Positions 7,007 through 14,691 of a DNA stretch of 24,275 nt are shown here, piece after piece. The position numbers and the translations under genes were made by a program. Source of the DNA: an uncultured Eggerthellaceae bacterium (GTDB taxonomy: Bacteria; Actinomycetota; Coriobacteriia; Coriobacteriales; Eggerthellaceae); assembly GCA_934631995.1 (NCBI GenBank), contig CAKTYF010000019.1:1-24275 (forward strand). Reading direction: 5' to 3'. Below the pieces are notes generated by a model. That model was not told the DNA's origin, searched no databases, and was given only the letters and a program-made list of their open reading frames with translations. Each line of letters starts with the position of its first letter. Within the stretch, counting starts at the first letter, position 1.

Positions 7007-8161
7007 CTACAGCCCCAACACATGCCGCGCCTGAGCGCGCGCCCATGCGTCCACTTCTTCAAGCTGCTCAAGCGACTCCACCGCCTGCGCCTGATGCGCT
7101 TCCATAACCGCCTCAACGCAATCGGCAATGCCCAAATACGAGCATTGCTCGCCCAAAAACGCCGCCACCGCAATCTCATTCGCAGCATTCATCGCACACG
7201 GCAGCGTACCGCCCACCGTACCCGCATGGCGAGCAAGCGCCAAGCAACGGAACGTTTTTTCATCGGGCGCTGCAAAATCAAGCGACCCCAACGTACGGAA
7301 ATCAAGCGGCTGAACAGGAGCTTCCCAGCGATCGGGGAACGACAACGCAAATTGAATGGGGATACGCATATCCGTTGTTCCCAAGTGCGCCTTAACGCTT
7401 CCATCGGTGAACTCGACCATGGAATGAATGGCGCTTTGTGGCTGCACCACCACTTCAATCTTATCGTACGGCATATTGAACAAATGATGCGCCTCAATAA
7501 CTTCCAGTCCCTTGTTCATCAGGGTGGAAGAATCAATGCTTATCTTCGCGCCCATGTTCCACGTGGGATGCGCAAGCGCTTGAGCAGGAGTAACGTCCTT
7601 CAACTCCGCCACTGTCTTACCGCGAAACGGTCCACCCGATGCCGTAACCCACAGCTTTGCAACTTCTTTAGGATTCTCCCCTAAAAGGCATTGATAAATT
7701 GCGCCATGCTCGGAGTCAATTGGCATAAGAGCGCCCACGTGCCCCGCGCGCGCATCAAGCTGGGCAGCCATGGGCATAATCAAGTCGCCGCCCACAACCA
7801 GCGACTCCTTATTTGCCAGCGCCAAGACCTTGCCCGCACGCAGCGTTTCGTAGCTCACGCGCAAACCTGCGGCTCCCACCAGGGAATTCACCACAACATC
7901 AACGTCATCGGCTTGAATCAAGTCCAAAACCGCCTGGAAACCAAAACGGCAACCTTCGGGCACATCTGCGCTGCCCGCCAGGTCATCGCGGCCAATCGCG
8001 CAGTTCTTAACGCCAAATTCCTTCGTCTGAGCAGCCAGAACACTCGCACGACTGCCCACAGCCAACGCAGTGACCTTCAGCTTATCCGCGTGCTGACGGC
8101 ATACGTCCAGCGTTTGCGTTCCAATAGAGCCCGAAGATCCTAAAACAGCGATTCGTTTCAT
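7007..8161 (-). CDS. dxr: 1-deoxy-D-xylulose 5-phosphate reductoisomerase
   Basis: Dxr converts DXP to 2-C-methyl-D-erythritol 4-phosphate with NADPH and a divalent metal, the committed step of the MEP pathway. The 384-residue length is normal. The N-terminal nucleotide-binding loop is GSSGSIG (8-14). LANKES (115-120), the metal and substrate segment PIDSEH (147-152), SGGPFR (175-180), PTWNMG (199-204) and LMNKGLE (214-220) are all intact. The ATG start lies nine bases after the cdsA stop, with GAAGG just upstream, so the two are almost certainly co-transcribed. A 100-bp gap with a palindrome separates it from the protease gene downstream. Confidence 0.98.
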   Translation of the reverse strand: MKRIAVLGSSGSIGTQTLDVCRQHADKLKVTALAVGSRASVLAAQTKEFGVKNCAIGRDDLAGSADVPEGCRFGFQAVLDLIQADDVDVVVNSLVGAAGLRVSYETLRAGKVLALANKESLVVGGDLIMPMAAQLDARAGHVGALMPIDSEHGAIYQCLLGENPKEVAKLWVTASGGPFRGKTVAELKDVTPAQALAHPTWNMGAKISIDSSTLMNKGLEVIEAHHLFNMPYDKIEVVVQPQSAIHSMVEFTDGSVKAHLGTTDMRIPIQFALSFPDRWEAPVQPLDFRTLGSLDFAAPDEKTFRCLALARHAGTVGGTLPCAMNAANEIAVAAFLGEQCSYLGIADCVEAVMEAHQAQAVESLEQLEEVDAWARAQARHVLGL

Positions 8162-8170
8162 ATTGCCTTC

Positions 8171-9175
8171 TTAAAACACCACATTAATGCAGCCGCCAAA
8201 CGTCAAAAGCACAAACGCCACCGCAGCCGCAATGAACATCGAGTCGGTACGGTCAAGAAGTCCACCGTGACCAGGCATAATGGTACCCGAATCCTTCACG
8301 CCGGAATTGCGCTTAATGCGGCTTTCCGCAAGGTCGCCCAAAACGCTCATCAAGCCGCAAATCAATCCGAACACAAGCGCCTGCGGAACAGAGATGGTCA
8401 CGCCCGGCACAACAACGAACACGCACCACACCGCCATCGAGGTCACAATACCGGCAATGAAACCTTCCCAGCTTTTCTTCGGGCTAATGTGCGGCGCCAG
8501 TTTATGTTTGCCAATCTTGCTTCCCACCAGGTACGCCATGCCGTCGTTGAGCCACACGCTCGCGAAAATCACGAACAGCGCCAGCGAGCTATACGGCCAC
8601 TCCATAGCGGTGTCAATCAGCACAAAGCTCGAGAGCAACAGGCCCGTGTAATGAGCGCCGAAGAAGCTCACGCCCACATCGGCAATGCGCGCGCGCAGCC
8701 AAAACACGTACCACACCAACAGTGCCAAAAGCAACAGCAGCGACACCATCATGCAACCCGCCAAGCCCCATAAATGAGCAGCAGGCGGGAAAGCCACAGC
8801 GCCGATAATGCCTAAAACCTCGTTGGGTAATTTCGAGTCTTTGCGCAGCATGAAGTAGAACTCGCCCGCGCAAATGCCCGCTGTCACCGAAAGCATGACA
8901 ACTAAACCCCAGCCGCCCAAAACAATGCCAGCCAGCGTCAGCACAATGTAGATGAAACCAGTACGCAAACGAACCTGCAGGTCAGAGGCGTTCTTGAAAC
9001 GATTTGGCGTCTTTTTATACGCCGCGTCTTTTATGCGCTCGCCACGCGTAGGCTCGGTGCGATCCTGCTCATTCGAGCCATCGTTATAGCGGCTCTGGCG
9101 AAACTTGTCGCGAAACGTGCCCGGCTCAGGATCATGCGGCCATTCTTGCATGTCGCGGTTGTCTTGTTCGGACAT
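8171..9175 (-). CDS. cdsA: Phosphatidate cytidylyltransferase (CDP-diacylglycerol synthase)
   Basis: CdsA makes CDP-diacylglycerol from phosphatidic acid and CTP at the membrane, feeding phospholipid synthesis. The 334-residue protein has a charged, probably cytoplasmic N-terminal extension of about 65 residues, then roughly eight membrane segments. The family signature runs from SRIKRNSGVKDSG (285-297) through PGHGGLLDRTDS (301-312). The region WLNDGMAYLVGSKIGKHK (208-225) and SPKKSWEGF (231-239) also match. The ATG lies two bases after the uppS stop, showing tight coupling. The extension is rich in D/E/R/Q and has no recognisable fold. Confidence 0.96.
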   Translation of the reverse strand: MSEQDNRDMQEWPHDPEPGTFRDKFRQSRYNDGSNEQDRTEPTRGERIKDAAYKKTPNRFKNASDLQVRLRTGFIYIVLTLAGIVLGGWGLVVMLSVTAGICAGEFYFMLRKDSKLPNEVLGIIGAVAFPPAAHLWGLAGCMMVSLLLLLALLVWYVFWLRARIADVGVSFFGAHYTGLLLSSFVLIDTAMEWPYSSLALFVIFASVWLNDGMAYLVGSKIGKHKLAPHISPKKSWEGFIAGIVTSMAVWCVFVVVPGVTISVPQALVFGLICGLMSVLGDLAESRIKRNSGVKDSGTIMPGHGGLLDRTDSMFIAAAVAFVLLTFGGCINVVF

Positions 9176-9177
9176 GA

Positions 9178-9954
9178 CTACTTCACACCTCCGAATCGAC
9201 GATCGCGCCCTTGGTACTGCAGCAAAGCACGCAAAAACTCATAACGATCAAAATCGGGCCATAAAACATCGGTTACCACAAATTCAGAATAGGCAATCTG
9301 CCATAAAAGAAAATTAGAAATACGCATCTCGCCGCTCGTGCGAATGAGCAGCTCAGGGTCGGGAATATCGCTGGTATACAGGAATTTCGCGAAGGTCTCT
9401 TCGGTGCACTCCAGCTCTTCACCCCGTTCATGCGCTTCCTGCGCTGCCTGGGCGAATGCTGCCGCCGCATCCACAATCTCCTTGCGGCCACCGTAATTCA
9501 CCGCAACAACCAGCGTCATGCCCGAATTGTCTTTCGTGGTCTCCCACGCTTGCTTGAACGCATCGCGCGTTTTCGGCGGCAGCATAGACAAGTCGCCAAT
9601 AGTCTTCACACGCACGTGTTCTTTATGCAGCTCCGCCACTTCGGCTAACATGGTTTTTGCAAACAAATCCATGAGCCCAATAACTTCTTCAGGCGGGCGC
9701 TTCCAGTTCTCAGAGGAGAAGGAATAGATAGTCAAATAACGAATTCCCAGGTCAGAAGCCATGCGAATAGACTCACGAACAGCCTCGATTCCTGCTTTAT
9801 GCCCGCTCAACCTATTTTTGCCGCGCGCTTTTGCCCAACGCCCGTTGCCGTCCATAATTAACGCAACGTGCTTCGGAATACGCTTCAGATCAAGCGCTTT
9901 CGGATCAAGACCCTCGGGAGGGCTCGGGTATATGTAGTCCAGTGGCTTATTCAT
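9178..9954 (-). CDS. uppS: Isoprenyl (undecaprenyl) diphosphate synthase
   Basis: This cis-prenyltransferase condenses isopentenyl diphosphate units onto farnesyl diphosphate to give the lipid carrier for cell-wall synthesis. The 258-residue protein has the catalytic MDGNGRWA segment (34-41, Asp35) and SFSSENWKRP. The C-terminal substrate region is DPELLIRTSGEMRISNFLLW followed by AYSEFVVTDVLWPDF. The ATG at 9954 has GGAGG upstream in a strong ribosome site. The frame extends further to 10029, but that part is repeat sequence. It uses the products of dxr and ispG from the same cluster. It is separated from frr by a 513-bp repeat-filled gap, unlike its 2-bp spacing to cdsA. Confidence 0.97.
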   Translation of the reverse strand: MNKPLDYIYPSPPEGLDPKALDLKRIPKHVALIMDGNGRWAKARGKNRLSGHKAGIEAVRESIRMASDLGIRYLTIYSFSSENWKRPPEEVIGLMDLFAKTMLAEVAELHKEHVRVKTIGDLSMLPPKTRDAFKQAWETTKDNSGMTLVVAVNYGGRKEIVDAAAAFAQAAQEAHERGEELECTEETFAKFLYTSDIPDPELLIRTSGEMRISNFLLWQIAYSEFVVTDVLWPDFDRYEFLRALLQYQGRDRRFGGVK

Positions 9955-10011
9955 ACAAGCCCTCCTTCCAGTAGAGGTGCAAATCCCAACGGTCACATCG
10001 GCAAAACGCCA

Positions 10012-10067
10012 CGCTCCCCTTCGCACCAACGTCAGCGAGAAGCGTATCGGCGCAGGCAGTTGGCCTG
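10012..10067. repeat. 56-bp repeat block, copy 1
   Basis: The block begins cgctccccttcgcaccaacg and ends cagttggcctg. Compared with copy 3 (10300-10355) it differs at one base. It is followed at 10080-10099 by the shorter block tttagccgtatcggcggagc. Confidence 0.9.
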
Positions 10068-10079
10068 CCGCATCCCGCG

Positions 10080-10099
10080 TTTAGCCGTATCGGCGGAGC
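10080..10099. repeat. 20-bp repeat block, copy 1
   Basis: The block tttagccgtatcggcggagc is identical to 10200-10219. It lies between 56-bp copies 1 and 2, which gives an alternating arrangement of the two blocks. Confidence 0.85.
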
Positions 10100-10100
10100 A

Positions 10101-10187
10101 TTGCGCTCCCCTTCGCACCAACGTCAGCGAGAAGCGTATCGGCGCAGCCAGTTGGCCTGTTGTGCGACCGAGCGCACTTCGGTACGC
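10101..10187. repeat. 87-bp repeat block, copy 2
   Basis: This contains the 56-bp block (10104-10159) plus an extension through a hairpin with a TTCG loop. It matches 10297-10383 without gaps and with three mismatches. The 20-bp block follows at 10200-10219. Confidence 0.9.
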
Positions 10188-10199
10188 ACCACCTCGCTG

Positions 10200-10219
10200 T
10201 TTAGCCGTATCGGCGGAGC
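10200..10219. repeat. 20-bp repeat block, copy 2
   Basis: Identical to 10080-10099. It is followed by about 80 bp of unique sequence before the third copy of the long block. Confidence 0.85.
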
Positions 10220-10296
10220 GATTTGGCGTGAAAGGTTCCGCGAGACGAACTAAGCGGCCTGACGTGCCGTGTGCGAGCGAGCGGGTTCTTGCAGCC

Positions 10297-10383
10297 TTGC
10301 GCTCCCCTTCGCACCAACGTCAGCGAGAAGCATATCGGCGCAGGCAGTTGGCCTGTTGTGCGACCGAGCGTACTTCGGTACGC
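10297..10383. repeat. 87-bp repeat block, copy 3
   Basis: It matches copy 2 over its full length with three mismatches. At 10368-10383 it carries the perfect hairpin gcgtac-TTCG-gtacgc, an especially stable UUCG tetraloop if transcribed. In copy 2 one pair of that stem is broken. Confidence 0.9.
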
Positions 10384-10418
10384 GAAGAGGAGCACAAAAA
10401 GGTCAAATGGCAAGCCCA

Positions 10419-10434
10419 GACGCTTCGCAGCGTC
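10419..10434. repeat. Hairpin downstream of frr (second of a tandem pair)
   Basis: The arms gacgct (10419-10424) and agcgtc (10429-10434) flank a TCGC loop. It follows the stronger hairpin at 10441-10466 on the minus-strand transcript. No T-run follows. Confidence 0.5.
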
Positions 10435-10440
10435 GAGCAG

Positions 10441-10466
10441 TTGCGCTGTTCGACAGAACAGCGCAA
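10441..10466 (-). terminator. Perfect 11-bp hairpin just after frr, possible terminator or processing site
   Basis: The arms ttgcgctgttc (10441-10451) and gaacagcgcaa (10456-10466) pair perfectly around GACA. The hairpin starts one base after the frr stop codon. There is no U-tract, so Rho-independent termination is doubtful. It may protect the 3' end of a pyrH-frr transcript. Confidence 0.45.
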
Positions 10467-10467
10467 C

Positions 10468-11025
10468 CTACACCGTCATGACCTCGGCTTCCTTCTTCTT
10501 GCATGCCTCATCAATAGTCGCAATGTACTTGTCGGTCATCTTCTGGATTTCGTTCTCGTAGCGCTTCTGATCATCTTCGGGAAGGCTTTCTTCCTTGATG
10601 GTCTTGGCAATGTCGGAGTTCGCCTCGCGACGAGCATTGCGCACGGCAACACGCGCCTCTTCCGCAAACGCCTTGCACTGTTTTGCCAGCTCTTTACGAC
10701 GCTCCTCGGTAAGCTGCGGGAACGGCAGGCGAATGCAGTTACCATCATTCGAAGGCGTTACACCCAGGTCAGAGGCAAGGATGGCATGCTCAATAGCGCG
10801 CAGGGTGCTTTTCTCCCACGGTTCGATAACCAGAAGGTGCGCATCAGGGGACTTCACGGCGGCCACCTGATTCACGGGCGTGGGCACGCCATAATAATCA
10901 ACCTTGATGCGGTCAAGCACCATGGCGTTCGCGCGGCCAGTACGGACGCTTGCAAAGTTGTAATCCAGCGACTCGAGCGCCTTTTTCATATGCTCATCAG
11001 CAGATTCTTTAATCATATCAAGCAT
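10468..11025 (-). CDS. frr: Ribosome recycling factor
   Basis: RRF splits post-termination ribosomes together with EF-G. The 185-residue length is exactly typical. The first helix carries SVRTGRANAMVLDRIKVDYYG, and domain II follows with TPVNQVAAV and LLVIEPW. The C-terminal half has SDLGVTPSNDGNCIRLPFPQLTEERRKEL and a long charged helix that completes the three-helix bundle. The ATG is preceded by AAAGGA at good spacing. It lies 32 bp after pyrH, the usual gene order in bacteria. Two tandem hairpins and the repeat gap follow it. Confidence 0.98.
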   Translation of the reverse strand: MLDMIKESADEHMKKALESLDYNFASVRTGRANAMVLDRIKVDYYGVPTPVNQVAAVKSPDAHLLVIEPWEKSTLRAIEHAILASDLGVTPSNDGNCIRLPFPQLTEERRKELAKQCKAFAEEARVAVRNARREANSDIAKTIKEESLPEDDQKRYENEIQKMTDKYIATIDEACKKKEAEVMTV

Positions 11026-11057
11026 GGTAGTGTCCTTTCCCTTCCTTGTTTTCGACC

Positions 11058-11771
11058 CTACTCAACCACGGTGCCCACAGATTCGCCACGCAGCGCAGCA
11101 GCAATGTTACCCTTGCCATCAAGGTTGAACACCATGATAGGCAGGCTGTTATCCATGCACAAAGACGTTGCCGCGGCATCCATCACGTGCAAATCGCGCG
11201 CCAGAACCTCTTTATAAGAAATGCGGTCGAACTTCTTGGCGTCAGGGTTCTTCACGGGGTCCTTGTCGTACACGCCATCAACCTTGGTTGCCTTCATCAG
11301 CAACTCGCAATCGAGCTCGCACGCGCGCAAAGCGGCGGCGGTGTCGGTTGTGAAGTACGGATTGCCCGAGCCTGCGGCGAAAATAACCACGCGGCCCTTC
11401 TCCAAGTGACGCACTGCCTTGCGACGGATGAACGACTCGCATACTTCCTGCATGGAAATAGCGCTCTGAACTCGGGTTTCAATGCCGTGACGCTCAAACG
11501 CTTCCTGCAGCGCCAGCGAGTTCATAACGGTTGCCAGCATACCAATGTAGTCTGCCTGAGAGCGATCCATGCCTTCGGCCGCACCCGCCATACCGCGGAA
11601 GATGTTGCCACCGCCCACAACAATGCACAGCTCAACGCCGTCAACAACATCTACCAGCTCTTCAGCAAGATCGTCAACAACTTTGGGGTCAATTCCGTAG
11701 CCCTGGCTTCCCGCAAGAGCCTCACCGGACAGTTTCAGCAAAACGCGCTTATAAGCGTACTCTTCAGACAT
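11058..11771 (-). CDS. pyrH: UMP kinase
   Basis: PyrH phosphorylates UMP to UDP and is the bacterial amino-acid-kinase-family enzyme for pyrimidine nucleotides. The 237-residue protein shows RVLLKLSGEAL near the N-terminus and VVGGGNIFRG in the UMP-binding region. It also has MNSLALQEAFE, the segment IFAAGSGNPYFTTDTAAALRA split across the active site, and KATKVDGVYDKDP. The ATG at 11771 has GGAAGGA upstream. The frame extends to 11843, but that part overlaps an inverted repeat and is unlikely to be translated. It heads the cluster after the htrA terminator, so a promoter probably lies between 11775 and 11830. Confidence 0.97.
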   Translation of the reverse strand: MSEEYAYKRVLLKLSGEALAGSQGYGIDPKVVDDLAEELVDVVDGVELCIVVGGGNIFRGMAGAAEGMDRSQADYIGMLATVMNSLALQEAFERHGIETRVQSAISMQEVCESFIRRKAVRHLEKGRVVIFAAGSGNPYFTTDTAAALRACELDCELLMKATKVDGVYDKDPVKNPDAKKFDRISYKEVLARDLHVMDAAATSLCMDNSLPIMVFNLDGKGNIAAALRGESVGTVVE

Positions 11772-11822
11772 AGTGGTCCTTCCACCGTTGATTACATAGT
11801 TCCTTACAGTGTACCCGAAAAC

Positions 11823-11855
11823 AGAAAAGGCCAAGCGGAACACTCAGCCTTTTCT
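11823..11855 (-). terminator. Probable terminator between htrA and pyrH
   Basis: The arms agaaaaggc (11823-11831) and gccttttct (11847-11855) form a 9-bp stem with a 15-nt loop. On the minus strand the right arm is T-rich and is followed by GTTTTC. It lies about 100 bp after the htrA stop. The symmetry makes it a possible terminator in either direction. Confidence 0.55.
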
Positions 11856-11953
11856 TGCTTTTTCCAAAGCCCTTGTACGTTTTTCACGCTTCACGCGGCG
11901 TCACTCGTGTGCTCACGCGCATCCGCACACGCGCACCCGCAACGTTTGCACAC

Positions 11954-13378
11954 CTACGCGTTAGAAGTTGATCCCCTGTGCAGAAGCGAGCTTGAAGTGC
12001 TGCTCTCGGTGGCATCGGAGCCCAACTCGATCGTTGCAGTCTTCTCCTTGCCATCGCGATTATACGTAACCGTAATCGTGTCGCCCGGGCTCTTCAAGCG
12101 CACGGCAACCATCAGGTCGCTTGCGGATGTCACCGTGGTGTCATCCACCTTCGTAATGATGTCTCCCACTTCCAGCCCCGCTTTATCTGCGCTGGAATCG
12201 GAAATCACCGAAGAAATGTAGGCGCCCGAAGAAGCGGGGAGCTTATAGCGCTGCGCCAGAGAAGACGTCACCGAAACCAGCGTCACACCCAACTGCGCAT
12301 GAGACGGTGTTTTGCCTTCGATGATTGTATTGGCAATCTCCATGGCGTAATTCACCGGGATTGCGAAACCAACGCCGGAGTAGTTACCGGAATAGCTGGT
12401 GATCAGGGTGTTTATACCAATAAGCTTGCCTTGCGAATCCACGAGCGCGCCGCCGGAATTGCCCGGGTTAATGGCAGCATCGGTCTGAATCAGGTTCACG
12501 TAAATCGATGTGCCCGAGCTGTTCGAGTTTTCAGAGCTCATGATCTGCGAGCGGCTTGTTGCGGAAACAATGCCCGTTGCCACCGAAGACTCCAGGCCAA
12601 AGGGGCTGCCAATGGTCATAACCCATTCGCCAATAGTCAAGTTTTCGGAGTCGCCAATCGCAATGGGAGTTAGACCCGATGCGCCCGTAAGCTTGATAAC
12701 GGCCAGGTCGGAGCTTTCATCGGTACCCACAATCGTCGCGTCGTACTCCGTGCCATTCGCGGAAACCTTCAGCGCATCGGCGCCTTCGATCACGTGGTAA
12801 TTCGTAAGAACGTACCCATCGGCGCTCAGGATAACGCCGCTTCCCAACGAAGACTGGGAAAGCTCATCGGAGCTTGAATTGCCAAAGCCGTACAGGGAAT
12901 ACCCGCTTTGCTTGGAGTACACGTAAATGCAGCACACGGAAGGCGTGGTTTTCTCGGCAATGACTTCCGCCAAGTTGGCATCTTCACCCTTCACCGTGAT
13001 CGAGGTCGAGTCGTTTGAGCCCAGGTTCACCGAACCGGAAGACCCACTGCCGGAATCTGTATTCGCCGAAAGCGCGCCAAACAGCACGCCACCAGCCAAA
13101 ATGCACGCTACCGCAGCGCCCAAAAAGCCCAACAGGAACGTTTTCAAGCCACCGCTTTTCGCAGAAGGTGCCTTTGCCGGAGCCGCCGTATAAACGGGAG
13201 CCGTGTAAGCAGATGCAGTTTGCGCCTGCGAAGCAGCCGATGAAGCAGCCTGTGCCTGCGGTTCGGCCTGCGCGCCCGCTTGCGGCGCAGACGCTACGGG
13301 CGGATGCAAAGGCTCACCGGTCTGAGAGTCGTAACGCGGGTAGTACGTTTTATCGTCATCGTTTGAAAAATCAGACAT
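11954..13378 (-). CDS. HtrA/DegP-family serine protease with PDZ domain
   Basis: This membrane-anchored S1C protease is likely to act outside the membrane in protein quality control. The 474 residues start with a Pro/Ala/Gln-rich cytoplasmic tail (1-77), then one membrane segment (about 78-103) and a Ser/Gly-rich linker. The trypsin-like domain has a complete triad: His195 in TNYHVIEG, Asp224 in SSDLAVIKL and Ser308 in NPGNSGGAL. A single PDZ domain spans about 365-455. The C-terminus is Ser/Thr-rich. The ATG has AGGAGG upstream. It appears to be its own unit: a zinc-ribbon membrane protein lies 302 bp upstream and pyrH lies downstream past a terminator. The substrate is unknown. Confidence 0.95.
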   Translation of the reverse strand: MSDFSNDDDKTYYPRYDSQTGEPLHPPVASAPQAGAQAEPQAQAASSAASQAQTASAYTAPVYTAAPAKAPSAKSGGLKTFLLGFLGAAVACILAGGVLFGALSANTDSGSGSSGSVNLGSNDSTSITVKGEDANLAEVIAEKTTPSVCCIYVYSKQSGYSLYGFGNSSSDELSQSSLGSGVILSADGYVLTNYHVIEGADALKVSANGTEYDATIVGTDESSDLAVIKLTGASGLTPIAIGDSENLTIGEWVMTIGSPFGLESSVATGIVSATSRSQIMSSENSNSSGTSIYVNLIQTDAAINPGNSGGALVDSQGKLIGINTLITSYSGNYSGVGFAIPVNYAMEIANTIIEGKTPSHAQLGVTLVSVTSSLAQRYKLPASSGAYISSVISDSSADKAGLEVGDIITKVDDTTVTSASDLMVAVRLKSPGDTITVTYNRDGKEKTATIELGSDATESSTSSSLLHRGSTSNA

Positions 13379-13680
13379 ACTTTCCTCCTGTTCGTTTGGG
13401 CAAACATTACCGCCGAATTATTAAAAACAGCTGAAAGCACAAGAAACGACACAAAACCGTCTTTGTCCCGTTACTTTTGCTTCATACTCTCCATGGGCGG
13501 CCAGGGGTTCCTTGTTGCGCCCCTTCATCTTATAGAAAAGAGCCGCCGTCATATGTTTTTCCTTCGCGACCAAAACGCTGCAGCTGAAACCTTCTGCAAG
13601 CACCCGAAGCAAAACGCGGACAGCGACCCCCCTGTCACCTAATCAAGCGAACAATCAAGCAGCAGCAAAAAAGTCCCTGG
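13379..13680. other. Spacer between the zinc-ribbon gene and htrA
   Basis: Apart from the small open frame at 13421-13552, I see no recognisable element. No clear hairpin-plus-T-run terminator follows the zinc-ribbon gene, although a TTTTTT run occurs on the minus strand just past its stop. The htrA promoter should lie here, but no convincing -35/-10 pair was found. Confidence 0.4.
13421..13552 (-). CDS. Possible 43-residue small protein
   Basis: A short frame begins at an ATG (13550-13552) that follows GAAGGA at acceptable spacing. It starts MTAALFYKMKGRNKEPLAAH and ends CVVSCAFSCF. The N-terminal half is polar and basic, and the C-terminus is Cys/Phe-rich. It matches no family I know. The frame stays open upstream to 13612. 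The ribosome site is the only support, and it may be chance. Confidence 0.25.
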   Translation of the reverse strand: MTAALFYKMKGRNKEPLAAHGEYEAKVTGQRRFCVVSCAFSCF

Positions 13681-14559
13681 TTACACGCGTGCTTGTGGGT
13701 TGGCAATCAAACCATCGCGCGCCCATTGCGGAGCAGTTTCCGCAACGAAATAGCCAAACGCGCGATACATAATCAACGTGGCAGCCGTTTCCACGAACGA
13801 GATCAAAATGCCGCCGATAATCATAATGATAACGCCGAAAGCACCCATGCCTGCAGCTAGGCCGCCATCGCCATAAGCAAACGAAAGAATGCTCACGCCG
13901 CCGAAGAGCGACATAATGAACCCAATGACCACAATCGCTACAAGGGCAAGAAGCTGCGGCGCCCACGCAATGACAAGCGTCGTTCCCAGGTTGGGCTTGT
14001 ACACGTCCCACACCTTCGACAACTCAAACGCGCTACCCAGCGAGCCGAACAGGGCAAGACGCACCTGGCTTAGAACCAAGCAGGGCAAAAGCACCAAGAA
14101 CGCAATAGAAGCAAGAACGCCGATTATCGGAATAGCGCCCAGCAGGCCAAAGACAACGCTCCACACCAGCGAGACAACGAAGGAGAAAAAGCCCAACGTG
14201 AACGTGGCGCCCGTCAGATATTTAGCGGGCATTCCCTGATTGCGCCCCAATGCGGAATCGGCGCACCACATAAGACCGTACCCCACAACAAAGAAATTCA
14301 CGATGGGAATGCACATCAAAATACACAGAACAACCAGGCGTCCTATCAGGCCTTTTTCGTTGCGGAAGTCGTTCCATGCACGCGATAAGGGCGAACCGTT
14401 CGTAATTACCTGAGCTTGCGGCGATGGCGCAGCAAAGCCCTGATTCGTCGATTGCGGAGAAGCCTGCTGCGTTACCTCTATAATGGGCGCGCCGCAGTTC
14501 ATGCAAAACTTTTGGCCCGGCTCAACAGAACCACCGCAGCTTGAGCAAAATCGTGCCAT
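13681..14559 (-). CDS. Zinc-ribbon polytopic membrane protein, function unknown
   Basis: The 292-residue protein begins with a zinc ribbon, CSSCGG and CMNCGAP (Cys5, 8, 19, 22). A Gln/Ser/Pro-rich linker follows (about 28-60). From about 70 on there are roughly five to six hydrophobic segments, separated by NPxLG-like and WDVYKPNLGT motifs. This layout resembles DUF4013-type membrane proteins with an N-terminal zinc ribbon, but the match is by eye. The ATG is preceded by GGAGAAAGGAA. It has a good promoter candidate at 14663-14691 with a palindrome at the likely transcription start, so it may be regulated on its own. No enzymatic motif is visible. Confidence 0.85.
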   Translation of the reverse strand: MARFCSSCGGSVEPGQKFCMNCGAPIIEVTQQASPQSTNQGFAAPSPQAQVITNGSPLSRAWNDFRNEKGLIGRLVVLCILMCIPIVNFFVVGYGLMWCADSALGRNQGMPAKYLTGATFTLGFFSFVVSLVWSVVFGLLGAIPIIGVLASIAFLVLLPCLVLSQVRLALFGSLGSAFELSKVWDVYKPNLGTTLVIAWAPQLLALVAIVVIGFIMSLFGGVSILSFAYGDGGLAAGMGAFGVIIMIIGGILISFVETAATLIMYRAFGYFVAETAPQWARDGLIANPQARV

Positions 14560-14642
14560 ATCTGTTCCTTTCTCCTGGCAGCAAACATAACGCTTCCTTT
14601 AAGAAACAGAATAACGCAAACAGGGCATCAGCAACGTTACGG

Positions 14643-14662
14643 GCAGGTATCAGTTAACCTGC
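14643..14662. promoter_or_regulatory. Candidate operator palindrome for the zinc-ribbon gene
   Basis: The arms gcaggt (14643-14648) and acctgc (14657-14662) lie immediately downstream of the -10 box and would overlap the transcription start. A dimeric repressor site is a reasonable guess. It could also form a leader hairpin. Confidence 0.4.
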
Positions 14663-14691
14663 ATTATGGTTTTTTATGCGTGAGGTCACAA
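14663..14691 (-). promoter_or_regulatory. Promoter candidate for the zinc-ribbon membrane protein gene
   Basis: On the minus strand TTGTGA (14686-14691) and CATAAT (14663-14668) are separated by exactly 17 bases, each matching the consensus at four or five of six positions. It lies about 100 bases upstream of the start codon. Confidence 0.5.

Larger units (their letters stand above)
9955..10467. other. Repeat-filled gap between frr and uppS
   Basis: This stretch holds no convincing gene. It contains three copies of a 56-bp block, two of which extend to an 87-bp match, plus two copies of a 20-bp block and several perfect small hairpins. Open frames crossing it on both strands are made of repeat sequence. 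It interrupts an otherwise tightly packed cluster. Confidence 0.8.

Noticed and set aside
10012..10383. A CRISPR array
   Set aside because: The copies are long, few and unevenly spaced, with partial repeats between them, and no cas genes are present.
10201..10413. A 70-codon minus-strand open frame in the repeat gap
   Set aside because: It is a translation of repeat sequence with no ribosome site or family likeness.
9868..11217. A 449-codon plus-strand open frame across uppS, the repeat gap, frr and pyrH
   Set aside because: It is antisense to well-supported genes, and its middle is made of the intergenic repeats. It has no recognisable domain.
11046..12221. A 391-codon plus-strand open frame opposite pyrH and htrA
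   Set aside because: pyrH and htrA on the minus strand have complete catalytic motifs. The plus-strand frame is a codon-bias shadow.
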